From assembly GCF_001639145.1 (NCBI RefSeq), contig NZ_LROY01000002.1, positions 962,501 to 1,026,500 on the forward strand: a stretch of 64,000 nt of DNA, read 5' to 3'. The notes beneath the pieces are model-generated. The model did no database searches. It was not told where the DNA came from and worked only from the letters and a program-made list of their open reading frames with translations. Within the stretch, counting starts at the first letter, position 1, and each line of letters starts with the position of its first letter. The stretch comes from Microbulbifer sp. Q7 (GTDB lineage: Bacteria > Pseudomonadota > Gammaproteobacteria > Pseudomonadales > Cellvibrionaceae). This document shows positions 9,149 to 17,204 of the stretch, piece by piece. The translations under genes and the position numbers were made by a program.

Positions 9149-10477
9149 TTATTTGGGAGACTGAACCAGGCCTGCGCCATACACATCGTCATTGCCGGGC
9201 TTGCCCAGATCCAGTGACCCCTGGGCGAGGGCTGCCTCAACCTGGGCAGGGTGCATGTCGCCACCATTTGCACCGATGATCAGCGCTGCAACGCCCGCCG
9301 CATGCGGCGATGCCATGCTGGTGCCGACCGACCAGTACCAGCCACCGTTACCGGTACTGAACACAAAATCAAAGACACCGCAGAGATTGGTGATGGGGCC
9401 AACGGTGCACACATCGTTATTGCTTAGGTAATAGGTGTAGTCGCCACCCGGCGCCGCGAAGTCGATCAAGGACTGACCATAGTTGGAGTAAATCGCCAGA
9501 TTGTCGAGGTTGCCGTTACCTGCAGCCCAGCCCTGCGGGCCAGTGGCGGAAATGGAAATGGCGTGAGGCGAATCAGCCGGCAGATTCAGGTTGTTGCGGT
9601 CTTTGTCGCCATCGGTTGAGTCGTTGCCCGCGGCAGTGATGATGGTCACCCCCGCCTGGTAGGCGTAGTTGGTAGCGCGAGACATCATGGTGCGCAGTGC
9701 CGCAGCGCCGGGCTCGCTCGCGGGGAAGGCAGCACCCAGGCTCATGTTGATGACGTCTGCGTCCTGATTGGCCGCATGCACAATCGCCGCAGCGACAGCG
9801 CCAAATGAGCCAGAGCCGGCATCACCCAGGGCTTTGAGCAAGATCAGCGTCGCGTCGGGCGCCACACCGATGGTGCCAATGCCGTTGTCGGCAGCCGCAA
9901 CGGTACCCGCAACATGGGTGCCGTGGCTGAAGGTGTCTGGCAGGGTGTAGGCAAGCCCTTCACCGGTGAAATCCATGCTGGCGTTGTAGTCGATATTGGG
10001 GGCCAGATCCGGGTGATCCAGGTCGTAGCCGCCATCGATAATGGCTACCCGTACGCCTTTGCCTGTGTTTCCAGCGTTCCAGGATTCCACCGCATTCACG
10101 GCGACATGCCCCCACTGAAGGTCGAAGAAGAAATCATCATCACCACTGAGCGGTGGGTTCGCCGCGGCGTCGAGTGTCATGCCCTCAGCGACAATCGGCT
10201 CATAGAACTGGAAGGATGCGTTGACGCCCGCGTGTTTAACACCGGAAAGGGTGTTGACGCTCTCGCCAAAGCTACTGTCACCTTCTACCAGCAATACGCC
10301 GATCTCAGGCACAGTGAGGGTGATTTTTCCGCCTGCGGCAGCAATATCGTCCAATGTTTTCTGGTGAATTTTATTGCCATGTACCACCAGTACCCAGGAC
10401 TCGGCGACGGCCCCGGCAGAAAAGCAGAATACAACGGTGATGACAGCGAAGAAGTTACGAATACAACTTAGAAGCAT
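9149..10477 (-). CDS. Secreted S8 family serine protease (subtilase)
   Basis: This is an exported subtilisin-like protease of 442 residues. A signal peptide covers about residues 1-25 (ending AGAVA). An inhibitor-like propeptide region follows (about 26-95). The catalytic triad is D148 (VAIIDGG), H185 (HGTHVAG) and S387 (GTSMASPHAAG), with the oxyanion-hole asparagine N285 (AAGND). There is no C-terminal PPC or other added domain, so the catalytic domain runs nearly to the end. It is a lone gene convergent with pgsA. The type II secretion system at 44.6-55.3 kb is a plausible exporter. Its substrate is not evident; general extracellular protein breakdown is the simplest guess. Confidence 0.92.
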   Translation of the reverse strand: MLLSCIRNFFAVITVVFCFSAGAVAESWVLVVHGNKIHQKTLDDIAAAGGKITLTVPEIGVLLVEGDSSFGESVNTLSGVKHAGVNASFQFYEPIVAEGMTLDAAANPPLSGDDDFFFDLQWGHVAVNAVESWNAGNTGKGVRVAIIDGGYDLDHPDLAPNIDYNASMDFTGEGLAYTLPDTFSHGTHVAGTVAAADNGIGTIGVAPDATLILLKALGDAGSGSFGAVAAAIVHAANQDADVINMSLGAAFPASEPGAAALRTMMSRATNYAYQAGVTIITAAGNDSTDGDKDRNNLNLPADSPHAISISATGPQGWAAGNGNLDNLAIYSNYGQSLIDFAAPGGDYTYYLSNNDVCTVGPITNLCGVFDFVFSTGNGGWYWSVGTSMASPHAAGVAALIIGANGGDMHPAQVEAALAQGSLDLGKPGNDDVYGAGLVQSPK

Positions 10478-10911
10478 GAATTGCCCCCTTGGTCTAAATG
10501 CCTATTTCCCTACGGCTAAATCTGGGAAGCGAAAGCAACTCAACCGCGCAAAGAATCCCCGAAGAGCAGCGCGACCGGTTGCCGGTTATTGTGTTCGCCA
10601 ATCCTGGCGAAGGGACAATATAAACGCCGACATGGCCGGGGAGTAAAGGGGCTGCCGGCAAAAGCAATGTCTCCGGCATATATGGGCGATTTTGTCGAAA
10701 AGTGTGCACAGTTGGCATCTGCTTCATTGCTGCGGGGAATAATATTTCAGTGAAATCGACATCTTGCTTTGCTGGTTTCCACAGTGAGTGGTTTTTTTCG
10801 TGGTCAGCAACTCCCGTGCCTTTCACGATTTCGGCAAACTGAGGATTTGCACGTCACACCGCTTCCGGTACGATAGTCTCACTTGAGATTTTTCGCGCCA
10901 ATGGAGCTGTC
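10478..10911. other. Divergent intergenic region between subtilase and HNH genes
   Basis: These 434 bases hold no gene I can support. The right end contains a candidate promoter for the HNH gene; I found no clear promoter for the subtilase gene. Confidence 0.4.
10847..10874 (+). promoter_or_regulatory. Candidate sigma-70 promoter of the HNH gene
   Basis: A -35 like TTGCAC (10847-10852) and a -10 like TACGAT (10869-10874) are 16 bases apart and lie about 38 bases before the GTG start of the downstream gene. Confidence 0.4.
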
Positions 10912-11508
10912 GTGCCGCGTCTAAAACCTTCTCTGCATTTTGTTACCTCGCCTGTTTTCGTTCTTCTGTCTTTGCTGATCCTGGCGGCGCCAATGGCGAG
11001 TGCGCTCGCGGATGAGAGCGATAAATATCGCCGCAGCGAGTGGCTGCCGCGCTGGTCGGATACAGACCGTGATTGCCAGGATACGCGCCACGAGCTATTG
11101 ATTCGTTATTCGCTGGCGCCGGTCACCTACACCGACCGCAGTAGTTGCAAGGTGGAAAGTGGATTGTGGATGGACCCCTATACGGGGAGCTTCTTTGAAT
11201 TGGCATCGGATCTCGACGTCGAGCATATCGTGCCGCTGAAGTGGGCCCACGAGCGCGGCGGCGCACACTGGTCCCGCGCACAGAAGCGGGCATTTGCGGA
11301 GGACCCCGACAATCTCTGGCTGGTGGATGACGGGCGCAATCAAAGCAAGGGCCATCGGGGCCCGGATGAATGGATGCCCCCGTACGGTCCGGTTCGGCAA
11401 TTTTACTTGCGACGGTTTATGGCGGTGGCCGAAAAGTATGGGTTGCAAGCGACCCCGGCGGAGTCCCGAATTTTTCTGGCGATGCTGGAAAGTCCGTATC
11501 GCGGCTGA
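10912..11508 (+). CDS. Exported HNH endonuclease-family protein (DUF1524-like)
   Basis: The 198-residue product starts with a hydrophobic signal sequence (about residues 10-33, ending ASALADES). The core shows DVEHIVPL (H105), then DPDNLWLVDDGRNQSKG and a downstream RRFMAVAEKYGL helix; the EHIVP/N..N..K pattern is that of HNH nucleases of the DUF1524/GmrSD C-terminal type. Similar stand-alone secreted forms are known and are usually annotated only as HNH endonuclease family. It may degrade extracellular DNA for nutrients. It starts with GTG, with a candidate promoter 38 bases upstream. Nuclease activity is inferred, not shown. Confidence 0.75.
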   Translation: MPRLKPSLHFVTSPVFVLLSLLILAAPMASALADESDKYRRSEWLPRWSDTDRDCQDTRHELLIRYSLAPVTYTDRSSCKVESGLWMDPYTGSFFELASDLDVEHIVPLKWAHERGGAHWSRAQKRAFAEDPDNLWLVDDGRNQSKGHRGPDEWMPPYGPVRQFYLRRFMAVAEKYGLQATPAESRIFLAMLESPYRG

Positions 11509-11690
11509 GCTCAGCAGGGTAGGGGTGCGGTACGTAGGGGGGCGGTACAGAGTATCGAGAATTAGCCAAAGCGCTGTTCGATCGGCTAAGGGGTATGGTG
11601 TGACAGGGAATTCCTGTTGCGCCAGCTGCTGCGGGAGCGGTCTGTCTGTCAGTTGTGAATTTGCCGAGAGGTTCAGAATAAAACGGAAGG
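11509..11690. other. Short spacer before the tRNA genes
   Basis: Nothing is recognised here; it lies downstream of both the HNH gene and the oppositely oriented tRNA-Leu gene, without an obvious hairpin terminator for either. Confidence 0.3.
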
Positions 11691-11777
11691 TGGTGCCCAG
11701 AGCCGGACTTGAACCGGCACGTCCCAAAGGACGGGAGATTTTAAGTCTCCTGTGTCTACCAATTCCACCATCCGGGC
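11691..11777 (-). tRNA. tRNA-Leu (anticodon UAA)
   Basis: On the minus strand the 87-base sequence folds as a class II tRNA: acceptor GCCCGGA pairs with the 3' end before an encoded CCA, the anticodon loop CTTAAAA presents UAA, and a long variable arm precedes the T-arm GGTTCAAGTCC. It is 72 bases downstream of tRNA-Cys and probably shares its transcript. Confidence 0.96.
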
Positions 11778-11849
11778 GGATAGGGCGGTCGACGGTTTCA
11801 GAATGGTCCGTCGACTAAGCCAGTCTGCTAGTGAGACCGGGAGGGAAAA

Positions 11850-11923
11850 TGGAGGCTAGGGTCGGAATCGAACCGGCGTACACGGAGTTGCAGTCCGCTG
11901 CATGACCACTCTGCCACCTAGCC
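11850..11923 (-). tRNA. tRNA-Cys (anticodon GCA)
   Basis: The 74-base minus-strand sequence begins GGCTAGG, has the anticodon loop with GCA, T-arm GGTTCGATTCC and ends with an encoded CCA. It is the first tRNA after the promoter at 12033-12060. In E. coli a tRNA-Gly precedes the Cys-Leu pair near pgsA; none is visible here. Confidence 0.96.
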
Positions 11924-12000
11924 AAGGTGCCGCTGTGATAGCGGTGAAAACGCCGCGGATTCTAGCGGATAAGCTGAAAAAATCCTAGCATTTTCTGATA

Positions 12001-12024
12001 CTTACGCGCCGTCTGGCGTGTAAG
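12001..12024. repeat. Inverted repeat in the leader of the tRNA-Cys/Leu transcript
   Basis: The arms CTTACGCGCC and GGCGTGTAAG surround a GTCT loop and pair at nine of ten positions. It lies just downstream of the tRNA promoter's -10 box, so it would be transcribed as a 5' leader hairpin. Confidence 0.5.
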
Positions 12025-12032
12025 AGGGCGCT

Positions 12033-12060
12033 ATTCTAGGGTTTGCCGGGGATTAGTCAA
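12033..12060 (-). promoter_or_regulatory. Sigma-70 promoter of the tRNA-Cys/Leu unit
   Basis: Read on the minus strand: -35 TTGACT (12060-12055), 16-base spacer, -10 TAGAAT (12038-12033), then a GC-rich discriminator (AGCGCCC) typical of stringently controlled stable-RNA promoters. It is 110 bases upstream of tRNA-Cys. Confidence 0.75.
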
Positions 12061-12079
12061 GGGGCAGTCTTGTTGATTG

Positions 12080-12391
12080 TCTCGTTGCTGTTATTTTGAT
12101 CAGCGTGAGCATTTCCGGGTCTACTAATAACCTGAGGTATTGCAAAGGCCGTTTCTATTGCCAATCGTTCTAAAGTTTTTTCGGCATCCACTGGCAATCC
12201 ACCGGGTGTGGCTAATACTCAAAGTAGCTGGCTAGCACACATCTCCCCCACGTCGTGTTTAGTAGTGCCGGCCGGGTGCCTTCCTCCATACGGGCACCCA
12301 GTGTGTTGTAAGGATGAAATCCTCCAAGTTTCACTCCTAATGGTCTTGGCCCTGACGCTCTCCCCCCCCCCCGACGTCAGGGCTTTTTTTT
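12080..12391 (+). ncRNA. Candidate small RNA ending in a strong terminator
   Basis: A strong plus-strand terminator (12349-12391) has no upstream plus-strand protein gene to serve: the nearest is 840 bases away, beyond the tRNAs. The stretch before it holds inverted repeats ATTGCCA/TGGCAAT, GGGTGCC/GGCACCC (12274-12300, 12-base loop) and AGGAT/ATCCT (12311-12323). This looks like a structured RNA of up to 300 bases. The 5' end is a guess; a weak TTGTTG...TATTTT promoter lies near 12069-12096. It does not match 6S RNA, tmRNA, SRP RNA or RsmY/Z as I know them. A 127-codon open frame across it (12208-12591) has no protein-like features. Confidence 0.35.
12349..12391 (+). terminator. Rho-independent terminator with an 11-C loop
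   Basis: The stem GCCCTGACG/CGTCAGGGC closes a loop containing eleven consecutive C residues (12362-12372), followed by eight T residues (12384-12391). The right arm and T-run overlap the last codons of the minus-strand gene that ends at 12377, encoding its KKKP tail. Confidence 0.8.
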
Positions 12392-13645
12392 GCCTGAAAG
12401 AAATGTCCTTTCCAGCTGGGGCAAGGGTGCACCTGCGGCCTCTTCTGCCAGTGCGCGAAACTTCTGCAGGGTTACTTCCCCGCGGTTGGCGGCCAGCGCG
12501 GTTACTACGTTATCAAGGCTGCGTTGACCCTTACTGGCTTTCTGAATCGCTTGGTCCACCTGGTGCAGCACAACCGTGGCCCGAGCGGTAATCGGCCCTG
12601 AAGAGCGTCTGACTAGCAGGTTCGGCGACTCCTTCCCCCAATCAGCAAGCTCCTCAAGTGCCTGCTGATAGCGGCGCTCGCTGATACCACCGGTCCTGCG
12701 CAGTGTTTCCAGTGAGTAGTACTCAGCGATACCCTCGACAATCCAGTCGCTTTCTTTGTCGCCGCGAATTCCGGTTCCCACGTGCACCAGCTCGTGCAAC
12801 ATGCTGCTGGTCCTGTTGCCGGAAATGAGAGGTCGGTCGGCGTGCATAAACAGGGAGCGGGTACCGGAAAGTCCGCCCCGCCACATGGGATCGCCGGCCA
12901 TGACGATAAGCAGCTTTTGGGGGAACTCCGGGAATACTTTTTTAAGCTCGGGCAGCGTCCAGCTTAAAAATGCCAGGGTGTCCTGTCGGCGCACGCCTTT
13001 ACCCAGCGGGGCTGCCACCACGGTATCTGTGCCGTCGATAACATCCTGGCGGCTGCCGATGCGCCCGGAAATCATCCAGCCTTTCGGTCGAACAAAGCGA
13101 CGGCCCGGATCTTTCAGCTGGAAAACCCCGTGCTCGTCTTTTGCATACGGGGCGAGGGTGTTCCAGTTTTTCGGTGTGTTGACCCGCAGGGTTGCCCGGG
13201 ACTTGAGGGATTTGGAGGCTCGTGTGGAGACCGGTGGGATCAGCTTATCGGTACGCAGAATTGTCCAGCGTTCCGTCATCAGTGAGTCATATCTGCCAGA
13301 CGACCGTTTTTCGTCGATTTTGAAGCGATACGTGATTTGCGCGCGTCCGGGTTCCGGCTGCCAGACGGTACGGTCGCCTTTCTGGGTAAGGTGTTCACCG
13401 GTGATATCGATGTGCCGCTCGGGATTGAAGTGCAGTGTCAACTGGCTGGGCAGGGCGCTCCCCGACAGGGCTATCGTCACCTGGGCAAAATCGTCACCCG
13501 GGTCAAGTTGAACCCGGTAGTCGATATCGTAAACGCTCTTGTTTTTGTCCGCGTAGGCAGCCGGTGACCAACTATTGAGAGACGCCAACAATAGACCGAG
13601 GATGACAAGCTTGCAGGAACGCCAAGCTTTCAAAATGTGCAGCAT
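12377..13645 (-). CDS. Exported gluzincin-type metallopeptidase-like protein
   Basis: A 422-residue protein with a signal peptide (about 1-32, ending AAYA). The N-terminal half resembles the beta-sandwich of M1/M61-type proteins. The C-terminal half carries the zinc motif HELVH (284-288) and a glutamate 20 residues after the first histidine in EGIAEYY (E304), the gluzincin arrangement. A periplasmic or secreted aminopeptidase-like function is likely; I cannot name a specific family. The last codons (KKKP) lie inside the terminator of a plus-strand transcript. The gene stands alone between that terminator and the pyrroline reductase gene; the upstream gap is 125 bases. Confidence 0.7.
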   Translation of the reverse strand: MLHILKAWRSCKLVILGLLLASLNSWSPAAYADKNKSVYDIDYRVQLDPGDDFAQVTIALSGSALPSQLTLHFNPERHIDITGEHLTQKGDRTVWQPEPGRAQITYRFKIDEKRSSGRYDSLMTERWTILRTDKLIPPVSTRASKSLKSRATLRVNTPKNWNTLAPYAKDEHGVFQLKDPGRRFVRPKGWMISGRIGSRQDVIDGTDTVVAAPLGKGVRRQDTLAFLSWTLPELKKVFPEFPQKLLIVMAGDPMWRGGLSGTRSLFMHADRPLISGNRTSSMLHELVHVGTGIRGDKESDWIVEGIAEYYSLETLRRTGGISERRYQQALEELADWGKESPNLLVRRSSGPITARATVVLHQVDQAIQKASKGQRSLDNVVTALAANRGEVTLQKFRALAEEAAGAPLPQLERTFLSGKKKP

Positions 13646-13770
13646 AAAACTTCTGGCTCTGATTTGATGTCATGCAGTGATGATATGACAACGTATTTTG
13701 ATAACAGTGCCAGAGATTACCGCTCAAGTGGCCGGTGTGCGACCCCGGTCTGCGCCAAGTTGTTCGCACG

Positions 13771-14748
13771 TCACAAATTGGTCCGCGAAGAAGTCGGTTG
13801 ACGGCCTTCCGACGCTCGCTCCATGGCATGAACCAGTGTCGCCGCCACCAGGTCCTCCAGTGCATGGCCGACGGACTTGAAGCAGGTGACACCTTCGCGG
13901 GAGGCCGGTGCCGTCGATTGGCACAGTGAGGGCAGGTGCCCGAGTACCGAAGACTCGGTAATCACGCCGTTGTTTAGGGGGATGTAAAGATCGCCGGTTT
14001 CCGACAGCGCATGTGGCATCACATCGACATACAGCGCTACCTGCCTGATCAGCGCATCATCGGCCTCTCGCATGTCCGGCCGGTAGGCGCCGACCAGGTC
14101 AATGTGCTGTGTTGGTCGTAGCCACTCCCCCCGAATGATGGGTGTTTTGCTCAGGGTTGCACAGCTCACAATGTCTGCCTGTGCCATGCCTTGCTGGATG
14201 TCTTCGCACACTTTGGCCGAGCACGGCAGATCCGAGATGGAATCAACAACTCGCTGCGCCTTGGCGGCGGAGCGACCCCATAGCAGTACTTCCTTAATGG
14301 GACGAACACAAGCGTGCGCCCGGATCAGCTCGGGAGCAAGTGTCCCTGTGCCCACCATCAAGAGCACGCTCGCATCCGTCGGTGCCAGGTAATCCGCGGC
14401 CAGCGCCGATGCGGCCGCGGTGCGCATGGCGGTAATACTTGCAGCGTCCATGATCGCCCGAGGCGTACCGGTGGCAGCGTCAAACAATGCGTACTGCCCT
14501 TGAATAGATGGCTGCTCCCGGTTATCGGGCGCAACCACCACCGTTTTGACACCCAGGAACCCATCCGCCTGCCACGCGGGCATGAGCAGTAGCGTGTTTT
14601 CATTGTGGTGTGCATTGGAATATCGGAAATGGTGGTGATGCCGCTGAGGCACCTCAATGGTTTGATTGCGAAAAGCATCCCGCAGGGCGGCAATTAAATG
14701 CGGGTATTCGATGGCACTGCGGATAGTTTCGGCGGTAATAAACTTCAT
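13771..14748 (-). CDS. Ornithine cyclodeaminase/mu-crystallin family, probable pyrroline-2-carboxylate reductase
   Basis: This 325-residue protein belongs to the ornithine cyclodeaminase/mu-crystallin family, with the family's ITAMRTAAASALAADYLA helix and a nucleotide-binding region (VLLMVGTGTLAPELIRAH, about 130-147). Family members near hydroxyproline genes reduce delta-1-pyrroline-2-carboxylate to L-proline with NAD(P)H. The context supports that role: epimerase, dehydrogenase and deaminase genes lie 2.5-9 kb away, and a perfect copy of the locus' half-site (14909-14918) is in its upstream region. It could convert the imine produced when the D-amino acid dehydrogenase acts on D-proline. 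True ornithine cyclodeaminase activity is not excluded. Confidence 0.75.
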   Translation of the reverse strand: MKFITAETIRSAIEYPHLIAALRDAFRNQTIEVPQRHHHHFRYSNAHHNENTLLLMPAWQADGFLGVKTVVVAPDNREQPSIQGQYALFDAATGTPRAIMDAASITAMRTAAASALAADYLAPTDASVLLMVGTGTLAPELIRAHACVRPIKEVLLWGRSAAKAQRVVDSISDLPCSAKVCEDIQQGMAQADIVSCATLSKTPIIRGEWLRPTQHIDLVGAYRPDMREADDALIRQVALYVDVMPHALSETGDLYIPLNNGVITESSVLGHLPSLCQSTAPASREGVTCFKSVGHALEDLVAATLVHAMERASEGRQPTSSRTNL

Positions 14749-15091
14749 TGTACTTGTACTGACGTTATTGGTTGGCTTCGGCGGTATCCGATAAAATCGT
14801 ATTTATTTCGATGAGAGGTTTTTAGAGCCCAGGTGTGTTGCCAACCTGGTTTGTTGGCGGACCTTAGGGCGCTGAGATTGGAGTGTTGCCAAAAGTATGT
14901 CTTTGCCGACAATAACAATTAATGTTTTTGGATGCAATGAACGGATTGCCGAAAGCCGTCGTGCAAGCGCTAAAGAATGTGGGGCGCCTAAAGCTGACTC
15001 ATAAGCGACTGTGAAAAGAGGGGGGAATTTGTGCCGAACTTTCACTGGGATAGTGGCGACAGCAGCGAAAAAAACGAGCAGAGAAAAGAAA
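14749..15091. other. Upstream region of the reductase gene
   Basis: No gene is supported in these 343 bases; an 80-codon minus-strand frame (14803-15045) shows no motif. It contains one perfect copy of the putative operator half-site. Confidence 0.4.
14909..14918 (-). promoter_or_regulatory. Putative collagen/hydroxyproline operator half-site (reductase gene)
   Basis: ACAATAACAA on the plus strand (TTGTTATTGT on minus) is identical to the half-site found in three other promoter regions of this locus. It is 161 bases upstream of the reductase start and has no good second half. Confidence 0.4.
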
Positions 15092-15168
<77 letters not shown>

Positions 15169-15239
15169 ACAGTTTGAGCGTGTGAATTCTGTGATTGCCA
15201 CAGACGTTTTGCTCTGTGCTTCGTGGTGAAGCGGGCGGC

Positions 15240-15267
15240 ATTATAGCAGCCGCACCGCCTCTGTAAA
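15240..15267 (-). promoter_or_regulatory. Sigma-70 promoter of tRNA-Pro
   Basis: On the minus strand TTTACA (15267-15262) and TATAAT (15245-15240) are 16 bases apart, followed by the GC-rich discriminator GCCGCCC, about 70 bases before the tRNA. Confidence 0.75.
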
Positions 15268-15322
15268 CCACTGATTTCATTAAATTTAGCACTTTGTGCC
15301 AAGGGCGCAATGTCGTGCCAGC

Positions 15323-16171
15323 TCAGCCCTTGATTTGGCGTATCAGGCCTTCCTGGGTAGTTGAGGCGACCAGCCTGCCATCCCGGGAGAAGATCTGCCC
15401 GCGGCAGTAGCCTCGTGCGCCACTGGCTGATGGACTATCGGTCACGTATAGCAGCCAGTCATCGGCGCGAAACCGGCGGTGGAACCACATGGCGTGATCC
15501 AAGCTGGCCGGCATCAGGTGTGGGTCGAACAGGCTGATGGGGTGCGGTTGCAGGGCGGTGCCGAGCAGGGCCATATCGGATGCGTAGCACAGGGCGCTGC
15601 GATGCTCGATCGGGCTATCGGAGAGTTTGCCGTCAACCTTGAACCAGAACATGCAACGGGGTTCGCGCACGGCATTATCAAAGTAACTCATGGGGTCGAC
15701 TGGTCGAAAATCGACCATATAGCGTCGCTGGTTTTGTGCTGCCCCCTCCATGCCGGCTTCTTCCGCCAGTTGCTGGGTGTTCTTCAGGTCTTCCGGCTGA
15801 ATCACGCCTTCTGTCGGCATGTCGGCCTGGTGATTGAAGCCCGGCTCGTCGATCTGAAACGACGCGGACATGTTGAATATTGCCTTGCCGTTCTGTTTGG
15901 CCACCACGCGGCGGGTGGTAAAGCTGCCTCCGTCGCGGATCGGGTCGACATCATAGATCACCGGTTTCTCGCTGCTGCCGGGGCGCAGGAAATAGGCATG
16001 CAGGGAGTGGGGGAGTCGATCCTCGACCGTGCGTGCTGCGGCCATCAGTGCCTGGCCGAGTACCTGCCCACCAAAGAGGACTTTGCGATAGTTCTCGACA
16101 TGAGCCTGGCTGCGGAACAGATTGGTATCCAACTGTTCGACGTCGAGAAGCTTGCTCAACTTTTCCAACAT
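15323..16171 (-). CDS. tesB: Acyl-CoA thioesterase II TesB
   Basis: TesB hydrolyses medium and long acyl-CoA thioesters in the cytoplasm. The 282-residue double-hotdog protein matches the E. coli enzyme in length and motifs: VFGGQV-like LFGGQVLGQAL near residue 33, SLHAYFLRPG, HRSALCYASDMALLGTAL with the catalytic aspartate, DHAMWFHRRFRADDWLLY, and the C-terminal glutamine of TQEGLIR. It is unrelated to the flanking amino acid genes, and sits between tRNA-Pro and the divergent GntR regulator. Confidence 0.93.
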   Translation of the reverse strand: MLEKLSKLLDVEQLDTNLFRSQAHVENYRKVLFGGQVLGQALMAAARTVEDRLPHSLHAYFLRPGSSEKPVIYDVDPIRDGGSFTTRRVVAKQNGKAIFNMSASFQIDEPGFNHQADMPTEGVIQPEDLKNTQQLAEEAGMEGAAQNQRRYMVDFRPVDPMSYFDNAVREPRCMFWFKVDGKLSDSPIEHRSALCYASDMALLGTALQPHPISLFDPHLMPASLDHAMWFHRRFRADDWLLYVTDSPSASGARGYCRGQIFSRDGRLVASTTQEGLIRQIKG

Positions 16172-16274
16172 GGGCGATACTGCCTATCTTATGTAAAATT
16201 TTTACGTGATACCTGTATTACCTGGGGGCCTAAGGCTGCCAGGCGGGCACAAAATAATAGCAAGCGCTGGCTAA

Positions 16275-17147
16275 ATGACCATTACTGAATTTATCAAATC
16301 CGATGTAAAAGCCGTTCTCCAGGCGGAGGGTCGTCTACCGTACAAGCTCACTCTGGGTGCTATGTCTGAGCACTACAAGGTTAGCCTGACGCCGGTTCGC
16401 CACGCGGTCGATGAGCTGGTTGAGGAAGGTGTCATCCGCCGGAAAGACAACGGACGACTGGAGGCGCAGCCGGAAGTGCTCAAGGGCATGAAGCTTGAGG
16501 CCCCCAAGGAAGATGCCACCGAGCGAAAACTGTACGAAACCATCCGCCAGGATGTCATCGTGCGGAGTTTGCAACAAGATACCGAATACCTCCGTGAACA
16601 TGCGACCGCCGAGCAGTATGGCGCTGGGCGCACCGTCGTGCGGCAGATCTTTTCTCGTCTGGCTGGGGCGGGGCTGATTGAGCATGTTCCCCGCTGTGGC
16701 TGGCGTGTACACCCGTTCAGCGAACAGGATATGCACGATTACCTGGACATTCGGGAAATGCTCGAGCTGAAGGCGCTAGACCTCGCGCGGGGCCACTTCA
16801 CCGATGACGAGTTACAAAAGCTGCTCAAGGCAAACAAGCCGGGGCGCGGTGGTGCCAAGTCAGAGCTTGACTTCGACTTGCACGATTACTGGATCGAGCG
16901 CTGCGGCAACCGGTACATCGCGGAATTTTTCAAGCGTTACAGCCCGTTTTACAATGCACTGTTCAATTACGCGGTGATTGATGAACGTGTGAAGCGAGAA
17001 ATGGCAAAAGAACACTGCGAGATTGTCGAGTGCCTGCTGGCGAAAGACTGGAAGGGTGCGCGCAAGGCGCTCAGTCATCATATTCGGGATCAGCGAGAGG
17101 CGGTATCGCGCATGATCGAATACCTGAATGAGAAAAAATACGCCTAA
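16275..17147 (+). CDS. GntR-family regulator with FCD domain and two winged-helix domains
   Basis: The 290-residue protein has two GntR-like winged helices in tandem: residues about 5-75 (LTLGAMSEHYKVSLTPVRHAVDEL) and about 82-148 (GRTVVRQIFSRLAGAGLIEH...GWRVHPF). An FCD effector domain follows (about 150-285) with likely metal ligands in DFDLHDYW, KEHCEIVE and SHHIRDQ. Regulators of hydroxyproline genes in rhizobia (HypR) are FCD-type GntR proteins. It is convergent with the hydroxyproline epimerase gene and shares a terminator with it. I infer that it controls the locus, possibly through the TTGTTATTGT elements. The doubled DNA-binding domain is unusual. Confidence 0.8.
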   Translation: MTITEFIKSDVKAVLQAEGRLPYKLTLGAMSEHYKVSLTPVRHAVDELVEEGVIRRKDNGRLEAQPEVLKGMKLEAPKEDATERKLYETIRQDVIVRSLQQDTEYLREHATAEQYGAGRTVVRQIFSRLAGAGLIEHVPRCGWRVHPFSEQDMHDYLDIREMLELKALDLARGHFTDDELQKLLKANKPGRGGAKSELDFDLHDYWIERCGNRYIAEFFKRYSPFYNALFNYAVIDERVKREMAKEHCEIVECLLAKDWKGARKALSHHIRDQREAVSRMIEYLNEKKYA

Positions 17148-17155
17148 CCGATCGT

Positions 17156-17188
17156 TAAAAAGGCTTGCCATCCCGGCAAGCCTTTTTT
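17156..17188. terminator. Bidirectional terminator between the GntR and epimerase genes
   Basis: AGGCTTGCC pairs with GGCAAGCCT around a five-base loop, with A-rich sequence to the left and six T residues to the right. It can serve both convergent genes. Confidence 0.85.
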
Positions 17189-17204
17189 CATCACAGGTGT
17201 TTTT

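Noticed and set aside
12208..12591. A 127-codon plus-strand frame across the candidate small RNA and into the metallopeptidase gene
   Set aside because: It reads through a strong terminator and its composition is not protein-like.
14803..15045. An 80-codon minus-strand frame between tRNA-Pro and the reductase gene
   Set aside because: No recognised motif, and it lies in what looks like a promoter region.
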